A stretch of DNA of 64,000 nucleotides from Incurvaria masculella (Eukaryota; Arthropoda; Insecta; Lepidoptera; Incurvariidae): assembly GCA_946894095.1 (NCBI GenBank), contig OX335660.1, forward strand, positions 16,993,001 through 17,057,000, read 5' to 3'. Of this stretch, positions 45,166-54,139 are shown piece by piece. Positions within the stretch are counted from its first letter, which is position 1, and each line of letters begins with the position of its first letter. Under the pieces are notes generated by a model. It was not told the origin of the DNA, made no database searches, and saw nothing but the letters and a program-made list of their open reading frames with translations. The translations under genes were made by a program, and so were the position numbers.

Positions 45166-45670
45166 CAGTCTTTCTCAAAGTGGGCGATCACGCCCCCTAG
45201 TGGACGATCACGCCCCCTAGTGGGAGATCACGCCCCCTAGTGGGCGCTAGAGACCTGCAGGAGGGCGGTAAAGGGACCAGAGGAAATCCGGGAGCGTTGA
45301 AGCTGTTTAGGGGGCGATGGCTGATTTATGTATTTCTTATTTTTTATAGTACTTAAAATTAAAATAAAAAACTACCTGCACTTACACTACATCGATTGTT
45401 TAATTCTTATTCCTGCCCAGTTTGATAGTAAAGAATAAAACATTTGTCGTGACTTTAAAAATATAAAACTTTAAAATGTTAGAAAAATCCAAATCTGCCA
45501 TTCCCCCTAAACTGCTACAATGCCCCTCCAATTTCCTCTGGGACTTTTACCGCCTAGATAATAAAGCTAAAGATAAATAAGAATATTACAAGTTAAAAAA
45601 ATTGGGAGGGAGCTAGAAAAGAATTCATTCTCAAAGTGGGCGGTAGACGAAATAAGTTTGAGAACCTCTG
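45166..45670. mobile_element. hAT-type MITE with 8-bp target duplication
   Basis: CTTTAGAC occurs at 45158-45165 and 45671-45678. The ends CAGTCTTTCTCAAAG and, complemented, CAGAGGTTCTCAAAC are imperfect inverted repeats of the hAT 'CAG...' type. Three 20-bp tandem units (GATCACGCCCCCTAG core) lie at 45181-45240. The body of 505 bp is non-coding. Confidence 0.9.
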
Positions 45671-45987
45671 CTTTAGACTGTTGAATCTAGTTATATTTGA
45701 GTATTTCTATTGCTCTCTCTTTATGTAATTAAATGTTACATTGAAAACAGGTTCATTACCGTTAATCACATCACATATTTTCTCATCATAAAAGTCATTA
45801 TGCAAATATTTAAAGGAACAATATTTTAATGTTACCCAACTAAATAGTTAAATAAAAAACTCGTGAGAAAACTGGCTCTAGAAATCATTACACATCACTC
45901 GCACATACATGCATACACATGTGCGACTTAGCTTTATGAACTTTTTAAAATTATTATGATATTGCTGTTCTTCTCTAAAAAAAATAA

Positions 45988-46250
45988 ATCCGGCCAAGTG
46001 CGATTCGGACTCGCACACCCCTTCGTACCACAAAAAAAAACACGTTTTTTGTATTGGCCCCCCCTTTAATTTTTTACCTATTTGTTGTTATAGCGACTCT
46101 ATAAAAATTTCAGCTGTGTATCTTTTACGGTTGCTGAGATACAGCCCTGTGACGGACGGACGGACGGACGGACGGACGGACGGACGGACGGACAGCGGAG
46201 GCTTAGTAATAGGGTTCATTTGGCACCCCTTGGGTACGGAACCCTAAAAA
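45988..46250 (+). mobile_element. MITE-like repeat with (GACG)n block
   Basis: CCGGCCAAGTGCGATTCGG start, TTTGTTGTTATAGCG core, about ten GACG units at 46151-46194 and GGGTACGGAACCCTAAAAA end. Confidence 0.92.
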
Positions 46251-46805
46251 GTTAGGCATATTTTTATCTGCATAGACTTTGCGAACTTGAGAACTTTTCG
46301 CTATCATGATTAGAACCTTTGGAGTTTGTAAGAACGGTGCGTTTACTTTACGGAAGATAAGTAACTTTTTGGTGCATGTTAAAATCTAAGAAATTTTATC
46401 ATATATGATATATTGGGGTCGGAAAAGTTCTCGTAATATGCCCTGTGTATATTATGCCTGGAAATGGAAATCTGTTTTTTTGATTGATTTCAACCGCATG
46501 AGAAAAATATCTCAGGAATCTTTGTTAACACGGTAATTAAATCATTTTAATTTGTAAGTTTTATACAAATGATTAATCCATTCATTGTATTGATTGAGAT
46601 ATAATCTTGCTCTCCAGTTGTCAAATATCAGTTGATTTATGCGGACAGTCGCAAGAAAACGTATTAATACTCACATAGTTTGTGCACATTTTGGCAGTTC
46701 CGATAAATCCGGGCATAACTGCATATAAATAATCAAAAACTTGACCAGTGACCGTGTATTGTATTTTTAGAAGCAAATATTATTCACTTTGATCACTATT
46801 CTATT
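46251..46805. other. No gene seen
   Basis: AT-rich spacer without recognisable repeats or frames. Confidence 0.5.
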
Positions 46806-47079
46806 ACAAGTGCGAGTCGGACTCGCACGGGAAGGGTTCCGTACCATCAACACAAAAAAATCACGTTTTTTGTATTATTTTAATATACATGATTTTTTTT
46901 TATTTTTTATATTATCTATTTGTTGTTATAGCGGCAAAATAAATACACACTCTGTGAAAATTTCAGCTGCCTACCTATTACGGTTCATGAGATACAGCCC
47001 TGTGACAGACGGACGGACGGACAGCGGAGGCTTAGTAATAGGGTTCCGTTTTCACCCCTTCGGTGCGGAACCCTAAAAA
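46806..47079 (+). mobile_element. MITE-like repeat with (GACG)n block
   Basis: ACAAGTGCGAGTCGGACTCG start, the standard core, only three GACG units near 47009, and GTGCGGAACCCTAAAAAT end. It lies 556 bp after another copy in the same orientation. Confidence 0.92.
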
Positions 47080-47159
47080 TCACGTGTCACTTATGTTCGT
47101 GCACGCTAATCTCCAAAACCACCCAAACGATTTCAATGAAATTTTGTGAATGTGTATTT

Positions 47160-47243
47160 TTTTTTATGCAACCTAACATGGGGATGACTAAATATCCTAA
47201 TACCACACAACTACCGTTATGATATTAGCTCAATACACCACAG
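47160..47243 (-). mobile_element. SINE 3' tail fragment
   Basis: CTAATACCACACAACTACCG, TTATGATATTAGCTC and AATACACCACA follow the reversed SINE tail, closest to the tRNA-headed copy at 41178. Confidence 0.7.
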
Positions 47244-47247
47244 ACAA

Positions 47248-47300
47248 GGGTCACTTGGTTTCGACGGTAAATAGACGCTAGCCCACACGGTCCGATATAA
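47248..47300 (+). other. tmRNA 5'-end-like sequence
   Basis: GGGTCACTTGGTTTCGACGG resembles the bacterial tmRNA 5' consensus (GGGG....TGGNTTCGAC.GG). No matching tmRNA 3' half or tag reading frame was recognised nearby. It could be chance. Confidence 0.2.
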
Positions 47301-47489
47301 TTCAAGATCAAAAACGTACATTTACGAAGACATTGAGATAAGCTAAATATTGCCAGAAGACAATCATAAGATAAGCAATAGTTACACCTTCTTGCTTCAT
47401 GGCGTCTAACGACATCTATTATTTTCCTTGTAGACGGAAAATAACATTGAAAAAAAAATCCTTATTACGAGCACACAGTCGCAGTCTAA

Positions 47490-47968
47490 TTAAGGCCCTG
47501 GTACTAGCCAAATCGCAAAGTTAGACGAGGCACCCCAAGTTAACTAACTAAGTCTGACGATTATAAGTGTCATTCTTACAATATATGATTCCTTGTCTAA
47601 GAATCAACCTATTTTCGTTAATGTATGTTTCCTTTTTCTATACAAAATACATTGCGAAAACGGTGTCCATTTCCGAACTTTTTTGACTAAATGTAGAAAT
47701 CTAAAAGCAAATGGAATTTTTTATTTATGCATTTATGCTGTTTTTGCTTATATCTAGAAATCGAATTACTTTCAGATTTCTAATAAGAAAAAGAAACTTT
47801 TTTATTTTTATTATTATTTAAATAAATGATGGAATCAAAAAATATTAACAATCCATTATCAGTCTGGAGTTCTATTTGGATTTGCTGGAGCGTTTCACTA
47901 CATATTATTACATTTGTTAAAAAGTGCATTTATATGGCGCGAGTAGTCGGCTAGTCCTAGCGCCTTAA
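47490..47968 (-). mobile_element. TTAA-flanked MITE, 479 bp, copy 2
   Basis: The ends are TTAAGGCCCTGGTACTAGCC and GGCTAGTCCTAGCGCCTTAA. It has the same length and near-identical sequence as 22235-22713, inverted. It carries TTAA at both ends and no transposase. Confidence 0.88.
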
Positions 47969-48167
47969 TGGCGCTAATAACAACGCATTTGTAGCGTTGT
48001 CGCCTTGTCCATCCATTAAGATTTGAAAATTTTAAGAAATATATTATTTGTCCAATAGCCAAGGCACATTTTAAACGGCGACTGCCATTACAAGCAAAAT
48101 CGCCTTCCAGTCCACAAATGTTGATGATTCGAAAAGTCTGCAAATAGAACAATTTAGGAAGTTTTCG

Positions 48168-48282
48168 ACCCAGTTCAATGTAGCCGTGCAATATAAGGAA
48201 GGTCCTGGCGTGGCACCTAGTTCCTATGTATTATGCTAAGGCAGGTGTGGTGTAAGCCCTTCATGTCCAATTACATAAAACT
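48168..48282 (+). mobile_element. SINE 3' tail fragment
   Basis: CAGTTCAATGTAGCCGTGCA, AAGGAAGGTCCTGGCGTGGC and ATGTCCAATTACATAAAA match the SINE tail with a deletion in the middle. Confidence 0.75.
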
Positions 48283-48567
48283 CCACCTATTTGGAAGATC
48301 ATAATATGAGCGGAATGGTTATCATGCCCTTCCGGAATGATCCGAGCCCATTCCGTAAAGATTTGATTAGGTAATGGAAATGTTTTAAAGAGGAGTGGAA
48401 ATAGGAAAAGTCTGATGAGGAGTGATAACAGTTTTCAAAGTTCGTCGACAATTGACTGAGAAATCGGTGAATGGACACAAAAATACATAAGGTCGATACA
48501 TAGAACCACCTCCTTTTGTGAAGTCGGTTAAAAATAGTTAAATACATACACTCGTATAACATAACCC

Positions 48568-48968
48568 TCCTTGGAATGTGACATGTATGTATGTATAATC
48601 GACCGTGAAGCAAGGACACATTAATTGAAGAAAGAAAAGAATGCGGCAATATGTTCGATTGTTCAATCTTTGCAGTCAATGTCCGCAACGCAGATGAAGC
48701 GTTAAATAAATGTATGTAGGTATAATCTTAAACACTGTGTTAGTAGGAGGCATTCATTACGGGAGGAGGGACTGTAGGAGAATTGCAAATTATGGGTATA
48801 CAGCCGGTGGCGAAATTGATAGACGCAATACCCGCGAATGGTATGTTTTGCTGGTTCGGGTCCAGCCTTGCAGTATATTGGTAAAGTAGTTCTTTTTACT
48901 GGGCTTTTTCTTCAATTAATGTGTCCTTGCTTCACGGTCGATTATACATACATGTCACATTCCTTGGA
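48568..48968. mobile_element. Inverted-repeat element around a tRNA-like sequence
   Basis: Arms at 48568-48633 and 48905-48968 are near-perfect reverse complements (GGAATGTGACATGTATGTAT, AATCGACCGTGAAGCAAGG, ACACATTAATTGAAG). The left arm has one extra ATGT. About 270 bp lies between, including the tRNA-like sequence at 48802. Confidence 0.75.
48802..48874 (+). other. Bacterial-type tRNA-Leu-like sequence, defective
   Basis: GGTGGCGAAATTGATAGACG resembles the D arm of bacterial or plastid tRNA-Leu. It forms a D stem (GCG/CGC), an anticodon stem (ATACC/GGTAT) and a perfect T arm (GCTGG-TTCGGGT-CCAGC). Position 33 is G instead of U, the long variable arm is lost, and the acceptor strands do not pair, so it is not a working tRNA. 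Confidence 0.35.
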
Positions 48969-50401
48969 TTAAGCGACGTATCTGCTTAGTACGAAAAAGT
49001 ATATTTACATAACCCTCCTTCTTGTGCAATCGGGTAAAAAGTCACAGTCACAAAAGGGGCAGGTTCTGGAAATGAGGGGACTACTGCTACTACTGTGATA
49101 TGGCTACAAAAGTAAACATGGCTTCACTACTCCGATTGCGTCCTGGAACATCACTGTAATTGCGTCGTCACGAAATCCATTAAGCACTCGTTCTTCGTCC
49201 ACAAACCCGGTACAATCGAGTGTCTACACAATGACATGTTCTTTCACTTTCCTATGTCTGTTTCTTGTGCCATCACCTTTGTTTCTTTTCATTCGCGGTT
49301 GTCGACGGGAATGGTGCGTAGGAAAATCGCCTGATAAAGATAGGTATTTCCCCATATTTGAGATAAACAGGCAATAGATGTCACGTTGAAATCTGAATAT
49401 AGAAAATTGTTAACATAATTGTGATCAAAATGTTTCAAAGGCTGGGTATCATTTTGCTGAATTTGGCTTGAATGAAATTGGTTTTTCTTGATTTGAGGTT
49501 ATGCAACGACATCTAAATTGAAGCAATCTAGACAGCTTGCGGTGGACATGAAATCCAAAAGTTGCAGGTTTAAATCTTGCTTTCGACGAATATCACGACT
49601 AAAACTTTTTCAGATCATTTTTAAAATCTGATGCTAATGCTCCAATTTAGATGTAATTTGATAACCTTTAAATAAATGAGATAGCGGTAATGTATTGTAT
49701 CCATTAAATACAAAAAATAATCAAGGTGTTTCCTATTTATACAAACTTATTAACTTATCTAATGTAATAAAGACATTAGCCGCTTGGACATTATTTTTAT
49801 ACATTACATATTAAACAAGAAGCGAATGTACTGCGCGAGTTTTAAATGTTTTTAAAATTAGACGAAAACGTAAACTTTGAAAATGAATAGCTGACGTCTC
49901 AAAAAAGGTACCTTTTATACCCCTAAAACTACGAGAATGTTTTACTGTGTAATTGGTTGTTAATCATTCATAAGCAGTAAACTGCACTAGGAATTATCGT
50001 ATTTTATCATTATCCACTTCAACAATCACATCGAAGAAGAACTGACAAGAAACATTGATGGAATTATTTTAACATCCACTTACTCTAAGTTTACAAAAGC
50101 GTTTGCCACTACTTAAAGACATACGAGTTATTGGTACCAGTTTGTGTAAATGAATAAATGTATTTCCTTCTGACATTAACAGTGACTATTTGACATCGTT
50201 GATATCAAAAGAATAAAATATATTATCCTGGTAAAATAATGTAGTCGATGCAAACGCCTCTATATGTAATCTATGACGAATTGGTCGACTTCTCCTTAAC
50301 CAAAGCTAACCCAAACCAATGTACATATTCTTCTTTGCCCAAACGGACCCCTTGTTATGCCGCTACTTGGCACAAGTGCATGTCATTGTTCACAGGAAAA
50401 A
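48969..50401. other. No gene seen
   Basis: AT-rich spacer. A CATAACCCTCCTT word is shared with 48558. Frames near 50248-50412 cross into the retrotransposon and are not genes. Confidence 0.5.
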
Positions 50402-50413
50402 TGCATCAGGGGT
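50402..50413. repeat. Target-site duplication, 3' side of retrotransposon
   Basis: TGCATCAGGGGT, identical to 56202-56213. It marks the 3' boundary of the minus-strand element. Confidence 0.95.
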
Positions 50414-50505
50414 TGTTGTTGTTGTGTTGTTGTTGTGCTTCGGGCTTGTTTCCGCACTTAGACGGCAATACATCCATTGTACGTGTCAAGAAGCTCCACC
50501 AGCTG

Positions 50506-53500
50506 TCACGTCAGCCAGCCAAGCTCTTCCACGAAGCGCAGCAGCCTTTTTGGACTCTTCCACACTTCCTGGGCAGTTCCTGTGGTTTCAAGGAACTGGA
50601 GTCGTATGTTAGCCACCTCTGGACAATCCAAGATAACGTGAGCGGCGGTCTCTTCCTCCTCCATGCAAGCTCTACAGAGGGCGCTTTCGGTGACACCAAG
50701 AGTGAATAAATGCTTATTTAGTGGACAGTGCCCCGTTAGGAGGCCTATCACAATACGTAACTTACTCCTGCTAAGATGAAGAAGTCTCCTCGAGAGGCGC
50801 GGATCTAACTCTGGAACGGCCGCTCTCGACTGTCTGCACTCCCTGGAGTTTAACCATCGTTCTTTGTGCGCTGAAGTCGTACGCCTGCGAAGCCACGCCT
50901 TCAGCTCACTAAATGGCAAGGGTACATACGGTTCCGGGCCGATTGGGCGCAGGCTGGAGCTCTTTTTGGCGAGCTCATCCGCTGCATCGTTGCCGTGGGA
51001 TCCGCTGTGACCTTTGATCCACTGCAATGTTACCTTGTTTCTCCTCGCTATAACTTCCAGTGCGCGGTGGCACTGGAGAATCAGCCCTGAGTTGAAGGTG
51101 TAGCTGCACAATGCACGGAGTACCGCTGCGCTGTCTGTAAGAATTCTGATGTTGTAATCAGACATACCCCTGTCCTGAATTGCCGAGGCAGCTTCAATGA
51201 TGCCAATGCATTCTGCCTGGAAGATGGAACTTTTAGCATCCAGAGATAGCGATCTGTTAATATTGAGGTCTAAAGAAAAGGCTGCTGCCCCTGTACCTGT
51301 CCCCGTCTTTGAACCGTCTGTATAGATCCTGACCTCGTGGATACCCGATTGATCCTGTGGCAGTTCGACATGTTCGATGTTGTATTGTCTGTTGAACACA
51401 TACGTCTTACTTATCCTATCACACATAGCAGCTATTAGCGGATTTTCTTTAATGGCATTCTGCAAGATGGTTGTGTGAGAGGCGAGTTCATTATTCCTCC
51501 AAAGTCCTAGTGAATTGATTCTTGCGGCTGCAGCTGCCGCCTCCTGTTGTATAAACAGATCTAGTGGCGGCAGACACAGCATCGTCTCAATAGCGGTTGT
51601 AGGAGTAGTTCGCATGCAACCTGTTGTTGTGACACAAGCTATGCGTTGAAAACGCTGTAACCTATCTCTAATCGTACTAAGTTTGGTTCTGGGCCACCAG
51701 ACTACTGCTCCGTATGTTACCATTGGTCTGATTATTGATGTGTAAAGCCAGAGGGTAATTTTTGGGTTTAGTCCCCAAGATTTACCTAACATACTGCGAC
51801 ACTGCCAAAATGCTATACTAGCCTTACCTAGTTTGTATTCCAGGTGTTTACCCCAGTTCAGCTTCGTGTCAAGCATAAGGCCCAGGTATTTGACTTGAGA
51901 TGAAAGGGTTAGTTCACAGTTGAAAAGTTTGGGAAGCCTAAGTTTCTCAATTTTTCTTTTGTTAGTGAACAAGAGTAGTTCCGTTTTCGTAGGGTTTACG
52001 GAGAGGGATTCCTCACCACACCATTGTTCTAGAATCCTAAATGCTCCCTGCATTTGATTGCAAAGGACATTTTCGAATTGCCCGATGATAAGAATTACTA
52101 GGTCGTCGGCGTAGCCTACTGTGTAGAAGCCCTTATCGTTAAGGCGTTTAATGAGATCATTGACTACGAGGTTCCAAAGGAGAGGTGACAGTACCCCCCC
52201 CTGTGGGCAACCCTTGGCCACTACGCCTCTTACATTGTTATTTATGTTTAGTTGAATGGCCCTGTGTTTTAGCATGTTACCTATCCAGCCACTAAGAGTG
52301 GGGCAAACCCCATGCCTGTCTAGTGCGTTGCTAATGCCCACAAAGGTCGTTTTGTCAAAGGCGCCTTCAATATCGATGAATGCACCCAAAGCTGATATTT
52401 TATTTCCCAGTGCATACTCAACTTTGGAGACTACATGGTGAAGCGCGGTCTCAGTAGATTTACCTGAAGTGTAGGCATGCTGGTTAGGATGGATTGGATA
52501 TACAGACAGTGTGTTATCACGTATGTCTCTATCTACCAGTCTCTCTAAAGTTTTAAGAAGAAAGGAGGTAAGGCTGATGGGTCTGTAGGACTTAGCCTCT
52601 GAATAATCTTCTCTACCTGGCTTGGGAATAAACACTATCTTAACCTCTCTCCATGGCTTAGGTACGTATTTGTGAGCTAAACAGGCCTTTAATATGTCCA
52701 CTAAAAATGGTCGTATAGTGTTACATGACCACTGCAGCAGTCCCGGAAAAATACCATCCAATCCCGCTGACTTGAAGGGGAGAAAGCTGCCGATCGCCCA
52801 AGTTACCTTGTCCTCGGTGACTACCCTGGAAGCAGCTGCCCAATCCAAGGCTGTCGGTATTGAGTTAGCCTGCTCCTCGCCCCAGTCCGCCAGGTTCTGC
52901 AAGTGTGAGCCTGGGAAATGGGTTTTTAACAGGATTTCGCTTGTTTCTTCATCAGTTTCGGTGAAGGAGTTGTCAGGCCTTTTAAGGGGTCCAATGTTCC
53001 TATCTGGTATTGTGGCGAGAGCTTTCTTCAGCCTAGCTGCTTCCGTTGTGGTTTCAATACTGCTACAGAAAGCTCTCCAAGCTTTGGTCTTTTGTTTCCG
53101 GATAGTGCCTTTATAGTAGGCTCGGTGGCGTTTATATGTAGCCCAGTCCTCATCCAGTCTACTATTTTTTGCCCTATTAAAGGACTTCCTTATCCTTTTC
53201 CGAAGTCTTTCCAGTAGTGGTCCCCACCAACTATTGTTGGTTTTGCCCACCGTTGGCTCCTTCAGCGGACAGGAGTAATGATAGCTGAGTGTTAGGTGTG
53301 AATTTAGGGTAACCACCCATTTTTCTATTGCACTTGTTTCTTCAATGTTACCCGGAGGCTGCAGGTTATTCAGCCTCTTGGCTAGCTCTAGCCGAAAAAC
53401 ATTCTTGTCGGCCTTCCTAGGATTCCTTCTGGGCTCGGGTTGACGAAGGGTACCCTCTAGTTTGAAACAAATCCATCTATGGTCTGAGCAAGAGGCCTCC

Positions 53501-54135
53501 TGAGAAACATGCCAGTTAGCAATACAGTCTATGAGTCCCGTGGATGCCAGTGTTAGATCAATAATGGTTTGATACCTTGAGCTTACGAATGTCGGTTCTT
53601 TACCTCTATTGAGTAGTGACAAGCTGGTGGAGAGTAAATAGTCTGATAAGAGCTCACCTCTCCTGTTGTTGTTGCTGCTGCCCCACAGTGTGTGGTGTGC
53701 GTTTGAGTCGACCGCCAAGATGAGATGGCAGTTGTTGTCTTCGCAGTGCCGGATCAGGTTTTCGAGTGCAGTGGTGGGTACCTGTTCTTCACCAGGCAGA
53801 TACGCTGAAGCCACCAGTACATCTCGGGTCCCTTCTGTAGTGTCCCTGGAGACCTTAACCGTGGTCAGGTCTCTGGAACAGAACATGCTTACTTGTGTTG
53901 CTTCAATTCCCCTGGGGACATAAATACAGGTCCTTGGGTTAACACTATTAGTGTCAAGGTATAGTTTGCCCCCAATGTTGCCAAGCCCACATATTCTACC
54001 TTTGCGAATCCAAGGTTCCTGGATGAGGACTATGGTTGTGGTCTGTACCTCCAAATATCTACGCAGCGTAGCTGCAGCTGTTTGACTATGTTGAAGGTTA
54101 GCTTGGAGAAAGTTGATTACCTGGGAGTTATCCAT
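50506..54135 (-). CDS. Non-LTR retrotransposon ORF2: endonuclease, reverse transcriptase, RNase H
   Basis: A 1209-residue polyprotein that would nick target DNA and copy the element RNA in place. Endonuclease (about 8-225): N-terminal NFLQANLQHS, QEPW with E40, VDSNAHH with D143 and N145, SDH at 217-219. Reverse transcriptase (about 490-765): KIVFIPKPG, YRPISL from 518, motif A FIDIEGAFD (586-594), GCPQGGVLSP (642-651) and YADD at 675-678. RNase H (about 934-1060): D940, E975, D1001 and D1050 with H1043. A C-terminal zinc-type motif C1154-x2-C1157-x8-H1166-x4-C1171 follows. All catalytic residues are present and there is no frameshift or stop, so it may be active. It begins four bases after the ORF1 stop, in a different frame, which suggests translation by re-initiation. 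The ATG at 54133-54135 is followed directly by the endonuclease domain. Confidence 0.95.
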   Translation of the reverse strand: MDNSQVINFLQANLQHSQTAAATLRRYLEVQTTTIVLIQEPWIRKGRICGLGNIGGKLYLDTNSVNPRTCIYVPRGIEATQVSMFCSRDLTTVKVSRDTTEGTRDVLVASAYLPGEEQVPTTALENLIRHCEDNNCHLILAVDSNAHHTLWGSSNNNRRGELLSDYLLSTSLSLLNRGKEPTFVSSRYQTIIDLTLASTGLIDCIANWHVSQEASCSDHRWICFKLEGTLRQPEPRRNPRKADKNVFRLELAKRLNNLQPPGNIEETSAIEKWVVTLNSHLTLSYHYSCPLKEPTVGKTNNSWWGPLLERLRKRIRKSFNRAKNSRLDEDWATYKRHRAYYKGTIRKQKTKAWRAFCSSIETTTEAARLKKALATIPDRNIGPLKRPDNSFTETDEETSEILLKTHFPGSHLQNLADWGEEQANSIPTALDWAAASRVVTEDKVTWAIGSFLPFKSAGLDGIFPGLLQWSCNTIRPFLVDILKACLAHKYVPKPWREVKIVFIPKPGREDYSEAKSYRPISLTSFLLKTLERLVDRDIRDNTLSVYPIHPNQHAYTSGKSTETALHHVVSKVEYALGNKISALGAFIDIEGAFDKTTFVGISNALDRHGVCPTLSGWIGNMLKHRAIQLNINNNVRGVVAKGCPQGGVLSPLLWNLVVNDLIKRLNDKGFYTVGYADDLVILIIGQFENVLCNQMQGAFRILEQWCGEESLSVNPTKTELLLFTNKRKIEKLRLPKLFNCELTLSSQVKYLGLMLDTKLNWGKHLEYKLGKASIAFWQCRSMLGKSWGLNPKITLWLYTSIIRPMVTYGAVVWWPRTKLSTIRDRLQRFQRIACVTTTGCMRTTPTTAIETMLCLPPLDLFIQQEAAAAAARINSLGLWRNNELASHTTILQNAIKENPLIAAMCDRISKTYVFNRQYNIEHVELPQDQSGIHEVRIYTDGSKTGTGTGAAAFSLDLNINRSLSLDAKSSIFQAECIGIIEAASAIQDRGMSDYNIRILTDSAAVLRALCSYTFNSGLILQCHRALEVIARRNKVTLQWIKGHSGSHGNDAADELAKKSSSLRPIGPEPYVPLPFSELKAWLRRRTTSAHKERWLNSRECRQSRAAVPELDPRLSRRLLHLSRSKLRIVIGLLTGHCPLNKHLFTLGVTESALCRACMEEEETAAHVILDCPEVANIRLQFLETTGTAQEVWKSPKRLLRFVEELGWLT

Positions 54136-54139
54136 CTTC

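Noticed and set aside
52694..53116. Plus-strand frames within 50.5-56 kb
   Set aside because: Antisense shadows of the intact retrotransposon ORFs.
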